From Vreelandella olivaria (GTDB lineage: Bacteria; Pseudomonadota; Gammaproteobacteria; Pseudomonadales; Halomonadaceae): a stretch of DNA of 64,000 nucleotides. Shown here one piece after another: positions 28,341-37,543 of the stretch (positions are counted from its first letter, which is position 1; each line of letters starts with the position of its first letter). The notes beneath the pieces are model-generated. The model was not told the origin of the DNA. It saw nothing but the letters and a program-made list of their open reading frames with translations, and made no database searches. Where the stretch lies: positions 1 to 64,000 of the forward strand of contig NZ_JALPZO010000088.1 of the NCBI RefSeq assembly GCF_023507745.1, given 5' to 3'. Position numbers and translations under genes: made by a program.

Positions 28341-29555
28341 TTAACTGAGATGGTTATCCACTAATGAGCGTGCTTTGGCAGCGGAATGGAGGATAAGATC
28401 AGCCGGGATATCCTGGGGTGAAAACTGTGCTTCAGCAGACTCCACATCGTTCAGCAGTTGGCCTAATGAGCCAGAGCGTTGTTTAATCGCAGCTTCAATA
28501 GGCTGGCCTAATTCTATCTCGTCAGCGACCAGCTCCTCACTGACGCCTAAGATTGCAGGCATTAGTGAAAACAGACCAACGATGAATCCTTCTTGTTCAT
28601 CCAACTGGCGCAGTTTCGCCACTGCTTCGCACGCAAATGCACGCGTTAACCCTTTGGTCAGGTTTAGTTTACTCACTGGGCTATTGCCTGCCAGCATCAC
28701 GATGGCGACCAGCGTGCGAAGCTCTCTTAACCCAAGAATTTGCAGGCAATCAATGAGTTTTGATATGGGGTGGCGTGAGCCTTTTTCCGCTGAGTTGGCT
28801 CGTTTAAAAATAGCGTGCAGCAGGTAGGGGTCGCGTGCCACTAAAGAGCCAATATCGGCAAGCTTTACATTATCACTGTACAGCGTAGAGAGAAGTTGCA
28901 TTTGATTTGCCCGAGAGGCAGAGCGGCGAGCTGAATGAGATGTCTGAGGTTGTGGGCGCTCATAAAAATATCCTTGAAAAAGAGTGAAACCTAATGCTTT
29001 GCAGTACTCAAACTCGTCTTGTGTTTCCACACGCTCAGCAAGGAGTATGAATCCATCATTTAACAGCGTTTTGATCAGTTCTTCAGGTACTTGCAGTGAA
29101 ATATCGAATTTAACAATATCGCAAAACGGCAGAAAGGCCTGATTCTCACTATTGAGAACGAAATCATCCAGTGCGAGTTTATAACCCAGATTTTTAATAG
29201 CCTGAAGTGCCTTCAGAACGTCGTCCGTAGGGGGAGTATTTTCAAGAATTTCAATAACTACCTGTTTACTAGGCAGGTTGGTTAAGTCAGGGTTTGTTAG
29301 CCACGCTTCAGAAGCATTGATAAATAACTGACGTGATCCACAGAGCTTTTCAAGGCCTATTTCATATACTGCGACAGCACAGGCTCTTGCCGTGGCTTGT
29401 ACATCATCAACAACATTAGCAACATGGGTGGATTGGTTGGCACGATAAAGAAGTTCATCGGCAACATGGCATAGCTGAGCATCAACAATTGGCTGGATTG
29501 CGATCGTATAACTGGTGTTTGTATCTACTTGAGAACAATGATTATTACTACTCAT
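28341..29555 (-). CDS. EAL and HDOD domain signalling protein (YuxH/CdgJ-like)
   Basis: This 404-residue protein has an N-terminal EAL-type domain (about 15-205; ALDDFVLNSENQAFLPFCDI, VKFDIS, LLAERVETQDEF, GFTLFQGYFYERP) and a C-terminal HDOD domain (about 215-400; LSTLYSDNVKLADIGSLVAR). The EAL signature itself is replaced by ELL (ADELLYR) and the ILENT region lacks the standard metal ligands, so c-di-GMP hydrolysis is doubtful; binding or protein-protein signalling is more likely. Such proteins affect motility in Vibrio. It lies 107 bases downstream of the SLC5-histidine kinase on the same strand, so it may share its transcript. Confidence 0.85.
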   Translation of the reverse strand: MSSNNHCSQVDTNTSYTIAIQPIVDAQLCHVADELLYRANQSTHVANVVDDVQATARACAVAVYEIGLEKLCGSRQLFINASEAWLTNPDLTNLPSKQVVIEILENTPPTDDVLKALQAIKNLGYKLALDDFVLNSENQAFLPFCDIVKFDISLQVPEELIKTLLNDGFILLAERVETQDEFEYCKALGFTLFQGYFYERPQPQTSHSARRSASRANQMQLLSTLYSDNVKLADIGSLVARDPYLLHAIFKRANSAEKGSRHPISKLIDCLQILGLRELRTLVAIVMLAGNSPVSKLNLTKGLTRAFACEAVAKLRQLDEQEGFIVGLFSLMPAILGVSEELVADEIELGQPIEAAIKQRSGSLGQLLNDVESAEAQFSPQDIPADLILHSAAKARSLVDNHLS

Positions 29556-29662
29556 TTGCTAATCCAGAACAGATATCTTTAGGCTATTGCGGGAATCCCA
29601 GACAAAGAATAACTTAATTGATACAATTAACGCTACAACTTGACGTTCTGGAAATAGAGTGG

Positions 29663-32446
29663 TTATCGATATGGGAGTGGGAATAAAGAGGGAATGGAGT
29701 ATTGACTGTCTGCGGCGGCTGGTAGTTCCAGGATTAAACAAGCCCCGCCTAAATGATGGGCATCATCCACCCAAAGCCGTCCGCCAAGGTGGGCAATAAT
29801 GCCGCGACTAATCGGCAAACCCAAACCGCTGCCTTTTGGCCTTCCGCGTGGTATCTCACTTTCTCGCTGTATTTGATGAAACTTTTCAAATACCCGTTCA
29901 CGTTCATCATGGCTAATGCCTGGGCCATTATCCTCAACACTTAGCCGGAAGTGGCGGCGATGCCGGTAGAGTGTCAAACGTACGCGTGGGTGCAGGCGGT
30001 CAGCAAATTTTCCCGCGTTATCGAGCAGGTTGATGATGACCTGCTCCAAACGGTCATGATCGCCAACCACCATGGCGGGATCCACCTCAATACTGACCTC
30101 TAAAGCGACCCCGTGCTCATCATGTAGCCGGGCAACGGCATCGATACTGTGTCTGGCAAGGGCTGCAAGATCAAGAGATACCGGATTGAGCGTCAAACGG
30201 CCACTTTCCAGGCGGGCAAGGTCAAGTATCTCTTCGATCAAGCGTGATAATCGCTGGCTTTCATACACAATCACGCCAAGGAAGTGCGTGCGTTTCTCAT
30301 CAGGCAGTTGGTCACTATCGCGCAGAATTTCTGCAAAGGCGCGGATAGAGGTTAAGGGGGTACGTAGTTCATGGCTCACCATGGCGACAAACTCATCCTT
30401 TAACCGATCCAACTCACGTAGCCGTTCGTTGGCGCTACGCAACTCTTCGCCGATAAGTGCTAGCTCTTGGGACTTTTGCTTCAGGCGGCGGTTGTACTCA
30501 ATGGTCTGTGAGGTCGTATCCAAAATACTTAGAATCGATTCTATGTCCAGCGCTTCCCCCCTGACGACGGAGTTGATGAGTACACGGGCCGAGGCACTGC
30601 CAAGCGACCCGGCGAGCGCCTGTTCTGCACGGGTAATCAGTTCTGGAGAGGCGGGTTCATCCGCCATAAAGGGGGGGGGATTGCCGTTATACTGAAACAC
30701 CCGCTGTGTGGTGTGAACACCCAGGTAGCGGATAAGTAGTTCCTGCAGTGCCCCCTGGGTGGTTTGTCCACGCCATAGTGATGTGGTTAGTGTTGTAGTT
30801 TGTAAATTAGGGTGCATCGCTTCAGTGAAGAGTGCCGCCTGAGTTTGTTCGAGGGGCGTTGGCCGGGTAAACAGGGACACGCCGACGAGCAGGCCAACGT
30901 TTGCCAGCATGCTCCATAGTAGGGAGTGGGTGTAAATATCCCAATTCTCCAGCCCAAAGAGTGCATAGGGTGTCAGCCAGGTAATCCCCCAGGGGCCTTC
31001 GGTAAGCAGGGTGGTGCTCAACCATCCGGACTGGGCAAAGCCGGGCAGTAGCAGTGTATAGCTCCAAACCATGAATCCGGCGATTAAGCCAAGTGCGGCA
31101 CCTTGGCGGGTGGCACCACGCCAGTAAAGACCAATTAATAGTGCAGGGGCAAATTGTGCTGCACCGGCAAAGGAGACCAGGCCGATAGTCACAAGGCTAT
31201 AGGAGTCGCCAATTAACGCATGGTAGAGGTAGCCCAACAGAAGAATAAGCACAATCGCCACCCGCCGGATGCCGAGTAACCAGCCCGCAAGTTCTCCCTT
31301 GGTACTAAGGTGCAGGTGTTGCGAGCGCAACAACAGCGGCATGACCAACTGATTACTGACCATGGTGGACAGGGCAATCGTCTCAACGATGACCATTCCT
31401 GTTGCTGCTGAAAGGCCACCAATAAAAACCAGTAGTGGCAATCCTTCAAGTCCCGCCGAGAGCGGCAGTGTGAGTACAAAACTGTCTGGATCGCCCGCAC
31501 TGGCGCCCATCAGTAAGCCTGCCAGCGCAATGGGGATCACGAAAAGGTTAATCAGCAGCATATAGAGAGGAAATAACCAGCTTGCCCGCGTTAAATGCTG
31601 CTCATCGACATTTTCGACCACCAAGACCTGGAATTGGCGAGGCAGGGTTAAAAAGGCCAGGAAGGCGAGGGCCAGCATACCGAACCAGCCCGTTGCGCCG
31701 CCTGGTGCGCTGTCCAGGCGCATACTGTTTACCAGGGCAGGCGTTGCAGCAACCTCGGCGAACAGGGCGGCGGGCCCTGCGAACATTACAAACACGACGA
31801 AAACCCCGACAGCAATAAATGCCACCAACTTCACCAGGGACTCCAGGGCAATGGCTGCCACCATGCCTTCATGGCGTTCGCTGGCATCCAGGTGACGGGT
31901 ACCAAACAAAATAATAAAGACGGCCAGTACCAGTGCGACCCAAAGTGATTTATCCATCCAAAAGCGTTCATCAACCAGGGTGGCGTCAGCGGTGTAGGGG
32001 TAGTTGATTAATGTTGCATGGCTAACGGTAATGGCTTTTAGCTGGAGCGCGATATAGGGCGTGATGCTAATCAGCGCCATTAGTGCTACCAGGGCGCCAA
32101 GGCTGGTGCTCTTGCCATAACGCGCACTAATAAAATCGGCAATAGAGGTAATTCGTTGGCGTGCGGCAATGCGCACCATTTTGCGGATAACAAAGGGAGC
32201 CAATAGCATGGCCAGCGTCGGCCCCAGGTAGATAAGCAGAAAGCTGGGGCCATATTCAGCGGCACGCCCCACACTGCCGTAAAAGGTCCAGGCGGTACAG
32301 TACACCGCAATGGAAAGGGCATAGACGATCGGCGAACCAATCAAAGAGCGGCCTTGTTCGGCGCGTCGGTCCCCCCAGGCGGCAACAACAAACAGTAGTG
32401 CCAGATAGCCAAAGGCGATGCCCAGGATAATAGGGTCTGTGCGCAT
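29663..32446 (-). CDS. SLC5-type transporter/sensor histidine kinase (CbrA/CrbS-like)
   Basis: This 927-residue protein has an N-terminal sodium:solute-symporter domain with about 13 TM helices (to ~530), a STAC-like linker (around ELLIRYLGVHTTQRVFQ), a coiled segment (LIGEELRSANERLRELDRLK) and a full histidine kinase: H-box SHELRTPLTS (His about 692), N-box NLLDNAGKF, DNGPGI and GSGLGLPI. There is no clear PAS domain in the linker, and no receiver domain. Relatives CbrA and CrbS link uptake or sensing of small carbon compounds to acetate or amino-acid use. It is last in an overlapping operon with a receiver protein, an exonuclease fusion and a two-TM protein; cstA, a transporter gene, lies divergently. 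Confidence 0.92.
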   Translation of the reverse strand: MRTDPIILGIAFGYLALLFVVAAWGDRRAEQGRSLIGSPIVYALSIAVYCTAWTFYGSVGRAAEYGPSFLLIYLGPTLAMLLAPFVIRKMVRIAARQRITSIADFISARYGKSTSLGALVALMALISITPYIALQLKAITVSHATLINYPYTADATLVDERFWMDKSLWVALVLAVFIILFGTRHLDASERHEGMVAAIALESLVKLVAFIAVGVFVVFVMFAGPAALFAEVAATPALVNSMRLDSAPGGATGWFGMLALAFLAFLTLPRQFQVLVVENVDEQHLTRASWLFPLYMLLINLFVIPIALAGLLMGASAGDPDSFVLTLPLSAGLEGLPLLVFIGGLSAATGMVIVETIALSTMVSNQLVMPLLLRSQHLHLSTKGELAGWLLGIRRVAIVLILLLGYLYHALIGDSYSLVTIGLVSFAGAAQFAPALLIGLYWRGATRQGAALGLIAGFMVWSYTLLLPGFAQSGWLSTTLLTEGPWGITWLTPYALFGLENWDIYTHSLLWSMLANVGLLVGVSLFTRPTPLEQTQAALFTEAMHPNLQTTTLTTSLWRGQTTQGALQELLIRYLGVHTTQRVFQYNGNPPPFMADEPASPELITRAEQALAGSLGSASARVLINSVVRGEALDIESILSILDTTSQTIEYNRRLKQKSQELALIGEELRSANERLRELDRLKDEFVAMVSHELRTPLTSIRAFAEILRDSDQLPDEKRTHFLGVIVYESQRLSRLIEEILDLARLESGRLTLNPVSLDLAALARHSIDAVARLHDEHGVALEVSIEVDPAMVVGDHDRLEQVIINLLDNAGKFADRLHPRVRLTLYRHRRHFRLSVEDNGPGISHDERERVFEKFHQIQRESEIPRGRPKGSGLGLPISRGIIAHLGGRLWVDDAHHLGGACLILELPAAADSQYSIPSLFPLPYR

Positions 32447-32448
32447 GG

Positions 32449-32658
32449 TTAACGCCCCGCGCGATGTTCCATTAACCAGGCTGTTAAACCGATCACTACC
32501 GCCCAGGCACCAAACAAGTATAAGGGTAGCCAGCCCACATTAGCGGAGGGAAGGCGGTCCACCACGATAATCAGGGGGGGGCAAAATAGCAGCAGTGTAA
32601 TACCCACCAAGGCAATTAGGCGTTCCGGCTTACGTGATTTTTGGCCTGAAAATTTCAT
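32449..32658 (-). CDS. Small two-TM membrane protein preceding the SLC5-kinase
   Basis: This 69-residue protein has a basic N-terminus ([13 protein letters not shown]) and two TM helices (IALVGITLLLFCPPLIIV and LPLYLFGAWAVVIGLTAWL). It is placed like the small subunits (DUF485/DUF4212 type) that accompany SLC5 symporters, though I cannot confirm the family from sequence. Its ATG overlaps the exonuclease stop (ATGA at 32655-32658) and its stop lies three bases before the kinase start, so translation of the three is coupled. It may assist assembly or sensing of the transporter domain (inference). Confidence 0.75.
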   Translation of the reverse strand: MKFSGQKSRKPERLIALVGITLLLFCPPLIIVVDRLPSANVGWLPLYLFGAWAVVIGLTAWLMEHRAGR

Positions 32659-34718
32659 GAGGCGCTGGCATCCTGTCGATCAAACGCATTCGCTTGTAGT
32701 GCGAGTAACTGCTCTAGTGTATCGATGCCACGTGCTTCCAACCGAGGCAGAAGGGCGAGCCATAGTTCGGCGGTAACCCGGGCGTCTCCTAATGCAGTGT
32801 GGCGGGTACCTGGAGGGAATGCCAGTTCATAGCGCTGAGCCAGACTGTCCAGGTCGTGCCCATCCAGTGCTTCATCCAGCGCACGTGAAAGCAGCAGGGT
32901 ATCGATGACAGGGATATCAAAGGTAACCCCCTTGTGGCTGATGGCGAACATATCAAAAGCGGCGTTATGGGCCAGCAGCACCGCATCACCAATATAGTCA
33001 CGAAAACGGCCAAGCACGATATCCAACGGTGGCGCACCGGCTACATCGGCATCGGTTAGGCCATGAATAACCGTACTGGCCAGTGGAATGGGCCGTTTGG
33101 GGTCAACCTTTTGATCAAATACATCGCTTGCCAGCAGGCGTGCGTTAACTATCCGGCAGGCTCCAAGACTGATTACTGTATCCCCTCGGCGTAGCTCGAG
33201 CCCTGTGGTTTCTGTATCAAAGGCAACGACTTCAAGAGTGCGCAGAGAGCGGTTGGCCAACGCCTCATCCGGCGGAGGAAGACCGGCAATACCAAAGTCA
33301 TGAAACTCCGGCCGGGGGGCGGCGTGCTCCCTTGGGGCCCCCACCCGCTCCATTGCCGGCAGTGGTAACCGCAGGCGTGAACGAGTGCCATCACTGTCAG
33401 CGAGACTCCAAATGTCGCTGGCATGCTGACGTAACACATCGGCGACGGTTGGGTGTAGTGGTAACGAACTTATCGACTGCTGCCGCCACCCGGCCAACTC
33501 ATGTTCAGGAATTGCATTCCCTTGCCAAATGAGATCCAGGTAGACGCGCTTGTTGCCCAGGCATATCTCACCTTCAAAACCGCTATCGGGCAGGTAGGCA
33601 CTTAAATGCTTAACCAAAGAGTCAAACAGCGCAATCAGTGCTGGAGCATCGCCTTTAAACCATGCCGGCATGCCGATGGGGGTGATTAGTCGGTGCTGGG
33701 GATCAAGACGCTCATCCAATGCTTGCCAAAAGTCATTGGACCACATTGGCGTTAACCGTTCGCCCTGATGTTGCAGGTCATCCAGTAGTTGACCAATTTT
33801 GGCAACGTTATCGCCCAGTGTTGTACCTTCTTCATGAATGACGCGTTCAAACCGTTGGCGCAGTAGGGACGTGTCAGCATCGTTTTGGTGGCGTAATTGA
33901 ATCAGTGCATCAGCAGCGCTGGTCAGGCTTGCCGTGTGTTGACGAAGGGGTGTCAGCATGCTGGCTAATTCCGCCCGGACCCCCATTTCACTCGACCATG
34001 ATGCTGTCGCGTCACTAAAGGTCAGCAGTGTTTCACCATCACTACCCGGTACACGGCGCAGTATGACTTTTAGCCAGCGGTTATCGCAGGGCGCGAGCAG
34101 CTCTCTGGGGGAGCCATCATGGGGCAGTTGACTTAGCGAGTGTTGCAGACTGGCAACCGGTAGTAGAGCCTCCAGCCGTTTGCCTAGCCCCAGCCCTGTG
34201 TTGCCTTCAAAAAAGTCTTCAGCCGCCTGGTTAAACAGCATTAGCCGCCGGTGATGATCGCAAAGCAGTAGCGGTGTTTCGAGCACCTGTAACAGTGTTT
34301 CCAGTTCCTGCCGGATGCGTGCTGCACTGCGTGCACCTTCTGCATGGGCAGTGGAGAGGCGGCTACGATCAGCCCGCCAACTTTCGCGCACACGGCGCAG
34401 GTCTGGTTCGAGCCCTTTCAGCCAGCCTTCGGGTGGGTACTCTTCACGGGCATCAGGGTTGGCCACTAAACGCGCAAGCTGAACCTGGAGGTGGCGCAAC
34501 GGGGTAAACAGCATACGCTCAAGTATCAGTCCGACGAGAAAAATCGTGGCTCCGCCAGAAAAGCTGCCTAACCATAACGCCAAGCGAGTAGTGCCCGTGG
34601 GAGCAAGCTGTGTATCCAGCCATGTGGCGAAAATGGCGCCACCAAGTAGGCTGATACCGCTCAGAAGAAGCCATAAGCCAACCAGACGCTGGCGTTTTGG
34701 CAGCCCGCCTCGGGTCAT
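32655..34718 (-). CDS. Membrane-anchored PAS-like sensor fused to a DnaQ-type 3'-5' exonuclease
   Basis: A 687-residue fusion. Two TM helices (about 11-33 and 46-70) flank a short periplasmic loop; then a HAMP-like linker, a PAS-like domain (about 140-250; [20 protein letters not shown]), a helical dimerisation-type region lacking a phosphoacceptor H-box, a degraded ATPase-like part (about 330-450) and a C-terminal DEDDh exonuclease (from ~495). The exonuclease site is complete: Asp501/Glu503 (FDTETTG), Asp589 (HNAAFD), His640 and Asp645 (HTALGDA). The four genes around it overlap or nearly touch: ATGA joins with the receiver gene (34715-34718) and the small membrane gene. Its nucleic-acid substrate is unknown. 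It is annotated as a DNA polymerase III epsilon-like exonuclease in relatives, but a role in replication is unlikely. Confidence 0.88.
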   Translation of the reverse strand: MTRGGLPKRQRLVGLWLLLSGISLLGGAIFATWLDTQLAPTGTTRLALWLGSFSGGATIFLVGLILERMLFTPLRHLQVQLARLVANPDAREEYPPEGWLKGLEPDLRRVRESWRADRSRLSTAHAEGARSAARIRQELETLLQVLETPLLLCDHHRRLMLFNQAAEDFFEGNTGLGLGKRLEALLPVASLQHSLSQLPHDGSPRELLAPCDNRWLKVILRRVPGSDGETLLTFSDATASWSSEMGVRAELASMLTPLRQHTASLTSAADALIQLRHQNDADTSLLRQRFERVIHEEGTTLGDNVAKIGQLLDDLQHQGERLTPMWSNDFWQALDERLDPQHRLITPIGMPAWFKGDAPALIALFDSLVKHLSAYLPDSGFEGEICLGNKRVYLDLIWQGNAIPEHELAGWRQQSISSLPLHPTVADVLRQHASDIWSLADSDGTRSRLRLPLPAMERVGAPREHAAPRPEFHDFGIAGLPPPDEALANRSLRTLEVVAFDTETTGLELRRGDTVISLGACRIVNARLLASDVFDQKVDPKRPIPLASTVIHGLTDADVAGAPPLDIVLGRFRDYIGDAVLLAHNAAFDMFAISHKGVTFDIPVIDTLLLSRALDEALDGHDLDSLAQRYELAFPPGTRHTALGDARVTAELWLALLPRLEARGIDTLEQLLALQANAFDRQDASAS

Positions 34719-35089
34719 GGCTGTTCCTTAATCAGCAGTGTTTTCACTTTCTCAACCAGGGACTGGGTCGAGAAGGGTTTGGTGATATAGTCGTCGGCGC
34801 CCAGCGCCATACCCTTTTCGCGCTCTACATCACGGCCATGGGCGGTAAGCATAATAATGGGTAAGTGTACTGTTACCTCTTCACTGCGTAGGCGCTCAAG
34901 TACATCAAAGCCACTGATGCCCGGTAGGCTGATATCCAGTAGTAGTAGGTCGGGGAGTGACTCACGGACATGGGCCAGTGCCTGCTCACCATCTTCCGCA
35001 GTTACTACCTCGAAACCAGCCTGCTCCATTAAAAACTCAAGCGATAGAACAATATTGGGTTCATCGTCGACTACAAGCACTTTGGCCAT
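34715..35089 (-). CDS. Receiver-only response regulator
   Basis: A 124-residue CheY-like receiver without an output domain. Acidic pocket DDE (in VVDDEPNIV), phospho-acceptor Asp in [10 protein letters not shown], Thr in MLTAHG and the conserved Lys in DYITKPF are all present. The start [11 protein letters not shown] at 35089 is the family start; a longer frame from 35107 adds six residues. Its stop overlaps the start of the exonuclease fusion (ATGA). Being without an output domain it probably acts by binding a partner, perhaps the exonuclease fusion, after phosphorylation by the SLC5-kinase (inference). Confidence 0.93.
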   Translation of the reverse strand: MAKVLVVDDEPNIVLSLEFLMEQAGFEVVTAEDGEQALAHVRESLPDLLLLDISLPGISGFDVLERLRSEEVTVHLPIIMLTAHGRDVEREKGMALGADDYITKPFSTQSLVEKVKTLLIKEQP

Positions 35090-35140
35090 GCAGTTCTCCC
35101 TGTTCATGTTGTTGTTGGCTATTCAAGGAGTTTAGGCAGG

Positions 35141-35275
35141 CTAGGCTCCGCGGCCAAGACGACCTTCGACGTGTATAACCAGGATGGCTAAAGCGAAAGA
35201 GATGACCGGTAACAGCCCCAGGTAATACAGAGCATAAAAACAGCAAGAGCAAGGTGGACATATATTTCTCGCAAC
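35141..35275 (-). other. Possible small Cys-rich membrane ORF without a standard start
   Basis: The frame ending at TAG 35143-35141 reads ARNICPPCSCC followed by a TM-like helix (YYLGLLPVISFALAILVIHV) and a short basic tail. It is open back to an upstream stop near 35300 but has no ATG, GTG or TTG in front of the cysteines; the codon before ARN is GTT. It ends 51 bases before the receiver gene in the same direction. It could be a real gene with a lost or unusual start, a decayed gene, or chance. Confidence 0.25.
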
Positions 35276-35461
35276 GAAGCGGTTGATTGCCCAGGTTAGC
35301 CTTTAGAGTGTTGTTGTTACTCTACAACTTTGGGTTTAATTCAAGCTAATAAGCAAGCTTCTTCATGGACTTGAATGCTTTGGCGTACCACTATGGATAA
35401 GTGGAATGGAGCTGGTTTCATACGTCAACAATAACGAATAATCACCGAAGGAGCTGCGCCC
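35276..35461. promoter_or_regulatory. Divergent promoter region between the signalling operon and cstA; ANN-rich leader
   Basis: This stretch must hold the promoters of the leftward operon and of cstA. Just before the cstA ribosome-binding site (GAAGGAG) lies AACAATAACGAATAA (35427-35441), an A-A-N rich run of the kind bound by Hfq/Crc in pseudomonads. No defined operator was recognised. Confidence 0.4.
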
Positions 35462-37138
35462 ATGAGTGCTATTTTCCTGCTGGTGGTAGGTCTTGGGGCA
35501 ATGGCGTTGGGGTATTTTGTATACTCTAAATTTATTGCGCAAAAGATTTACCAACTGGATCCTGACTTTAAAACCCCCGCCCATGAGTTTGAAGACGGGG
35601 TTGATTATGTACCTACTAACCGCTTTGTACTGTGGGGACACCACTTCACTTCAGTGGCAGGGGCTGCCCCCATTGTAGGGCCTGCCATTGCTGTTATCTG
35701 GGGATGGGCCCCGGCCTTTCTCTGGGTCGTGTTTGGCACCATCTTCTTTGCCGGGATACATGACTTTGGTGCCATATGGGCCAGTGTGCGTAATAAAGCA
35801 AAGTCGGTAGGGGCATTAACCGGCGATGTGGTTGGCACGCGCGCGCGCAGCATCTTTATGATTGTGATTTTCCTGGTATTACTGATGGTGAATGCAGTCT
35901 TTGCCGTGGTAATAGCGGGCTTGATGATGAACTTCCCAAGTGCCGTGGTTCCTGTATGGGGTGCCATTATTGTGGCGCTTATTATCGGGCAGATGATCTA
36001 CCGGCGTATCCTTGGTCTCGCGCTTGTTTCAGTGATCGGTGTCATAGCACTGTATGTATTAATTGGCATCGGGCCTTCAGTACCACTGCAAATGCCAGCT
36101 GAGGTTGCTGGCATGTCGGGTAATGCAGTATGGATTATTCTGCTGTTTGGCTATGCTGCGATTGCATCGCTGCTGCCGGTATGGATGCTGCTTCAGCCTC
36201 GGGATTATATTAATGGCCTTCAGTTATTTATTGGATTGCTGATTCTGTATGGCGCACTGGTGCTGCTCAACCCAACCCTGGTGGCCCCTGCCTTTAACAG
36301 CGATGTTCCGGCGGGAACCCCCTCATTAATACCGCTGCTGTTCGTTACTATTGCATGTGGCGCTATCTCTGGCTTTCACGGATTGGTCTCATCCGGTACG
36401 ACCTCCAAGCAGCTCAACAAAGAAACCGATGCCCGTTTTGTTGGCTACTTTGGTGCCGTTGGCGAAGGTATGTTGGCGCTGGCTGCCATTTTGGCGGCAA
36501 CCGCTGGGTTTGCCACCCTGGGCGACTGGCAGGCCATGTATACCGCCTTTGGCCAGGGAGGCGTGAATGCCTTCGTTGAAGGTGGAGCCTTTATTATCCA
36601 TAACGGGCTGGGCCTGCCTGAAGTCACGGCGGCAACACTGCTAACGGTTATGGCTGCCCTGTTTGCGGGTACCACCATGGATACCGGGCTTCGTCTGCAG
36701 CGCTACATCTTCCAGGAGTGGGGTGAGATCTATAACCAGCCATGGATGAAAAAGCCATCGATTGCCACCGGGTTAGCGGTGGGTACCTGTTTGCTATTGG
36801 CGTTTGGGGCTGGCGGGGCGGATGGGTCAGGGGGGTTAATTATCTGGCCCCTGTTTGGTACCACCAACCAGCTGTTGGCAGGCCTGACGCTACTGGTGAT
36901 TACCGTCATGCTGGTGCGCATGAAACGCCCTGTGTGGTACACCCTGGCACCGTTATGCTTCCTGCTGGTTATGACCATCATGGCGCTGCTGATACAACTG
37001 CGTACTTTCTGGAACCAGGGCAATATGTTCCTGCTGGTACTGGATATCGTGGTGCTGGTGGCGGCGATTATGGTCGCCATGGAGTGTGCTGCTGCGCTGA
37101 AGCGCTCCCGTGCTGAGGCTGCCTTGCAAAATGACTAA
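35462..37138 (+). CDS. cstA: CstA-family pyruvate/peptide transporter (short form)
   Basis: A 558-residue inner-membrane transporter of the CstA/BtsT family with about 14-16 TM helices. It begins MSAIFLLVVGLGAMALGYF and contains the signature blocks VPTNRFVLWGHHFTSVAGAA, GAIWASVRNKAKSVG, GFHGLVSSGTTSKQ and TTMDTGLRLQRY. It is shorter than E. coli CstA (about 700 residues), matching the short type found with cory-CC-star and ArsA-like genes. The likely cargo is pyruvate or small peptides in carbon-poor conditions. The gene follows a GAAGGAG site and heads an operon with the next two genes. Confidence 0.95.
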   Translation: MSAIFLLVVGLGAMALGYFVYSKFIAQKIYQLDPDFKTPAHEFEDGVDYVPTNRFVLWGHHFTSVAGAAPIVGPAIAVIWGWAPAFLWVVFGTIFFAGIHDFGAIWASVRNKAKSVGALTGDVVGTRARSIFMIVIFLVLLMVNAVFAVVIAGLMMNFPSAVVPVWGAIIVALIIGQMIYRRILGLALVSVIGVIALYVLIGIGPSVPLQMPAEVAGMSGNAVWIILLFGYAAIASLLPVWMLLQPRDYINGLQLFIGLLILYGALVLLNPTLVAPAFNSDVPAGTPSLIPLLFVTIACGAISGFHGLVSSGTTSKQLNKETDARFVGYFGAVGEGMLALAAILAATAGFATLGDWQAMYTAFGQGGVNAFVEGGAFIIHNGLGLPEVTAATLLTVMAALFAGTTMDTGLRLQRYIFQEWGEIYNQPWMKKPSIATGLAVGTCLLLAFGAGGADGSGGLIIWPLFGTTNQLLAGLTLLVITVMLVRMKRPVWYTLAPLCFLLVMTIMALLIQLRTFWNQGNMFLLVLDIVVLVAAIMVAMECAAALKRSRAEAALQND

Positions 37139-37182
37139 TTACATTCGGATGTACCCGTCAGGCGCCATAAAGGAGCAATGTG

Positions 37183-37485
37183 ATGCACGATGACCCGACC
37201 CCTGGGTCATCGTCACGCCGCAATAAATTACGGGCTTGGCTGGAGCAGGCCCGTTTCTTTACCGAGGAGATGTATAGCGCTCGCTACCGGGGGGCTATTG
37301 CTCGGGCTCGACGTGATGAAGATGACCTGTTTATGTTGCTGGTTTTTGCCGAAATGATGGGGCTGCAAAATCCAGCCTCCTACTACACGTTGGAGCTACA
37401 GCCCCTGCTGCTGGAGCGTTTTCATGAATGGCATCAACGTATGGGCATGGAACACTCGCCTTTGGATCATTTCCGTTGCTGTTAA
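37183..37485 (+). CDS. cory-CC-star family protein
   Basis: A 100-residue soluble, helix-rich protein ending with Cys-Cys as its last two residues (LDHFRCC), the defining mark of the cory-CC-star family. A conserved core FFTEEMYSARYRGAIARARR and DLFMLLVFAEMMGLQNPASYY is visible. The family is known only from its neighbourhood, typically with CstA and an ArsA-like ATPase, as here. Its function is unknown; the terminal CC could bind a metal, as could a chaperone client. The ATG at 37183 is seven bases from AAGGAG; a GTG lies one codon earlier. Confidence 0.85.
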   Translation: MHDDPTPGSSSRRNKLRAWLEQARFFTEEMYSARYRGAIARARRDEDDLFMLLVFAEMMGLQNPASYYTLELQPLLLERFHEWHQRMGMEHSPLDHFRCC

Positions 37486-37543
37486 CGGCTCATGTCAGCG
37501 CTGATCAATACCGGTAAGCTAGCCGGTCACTTTGGGGAATGCC

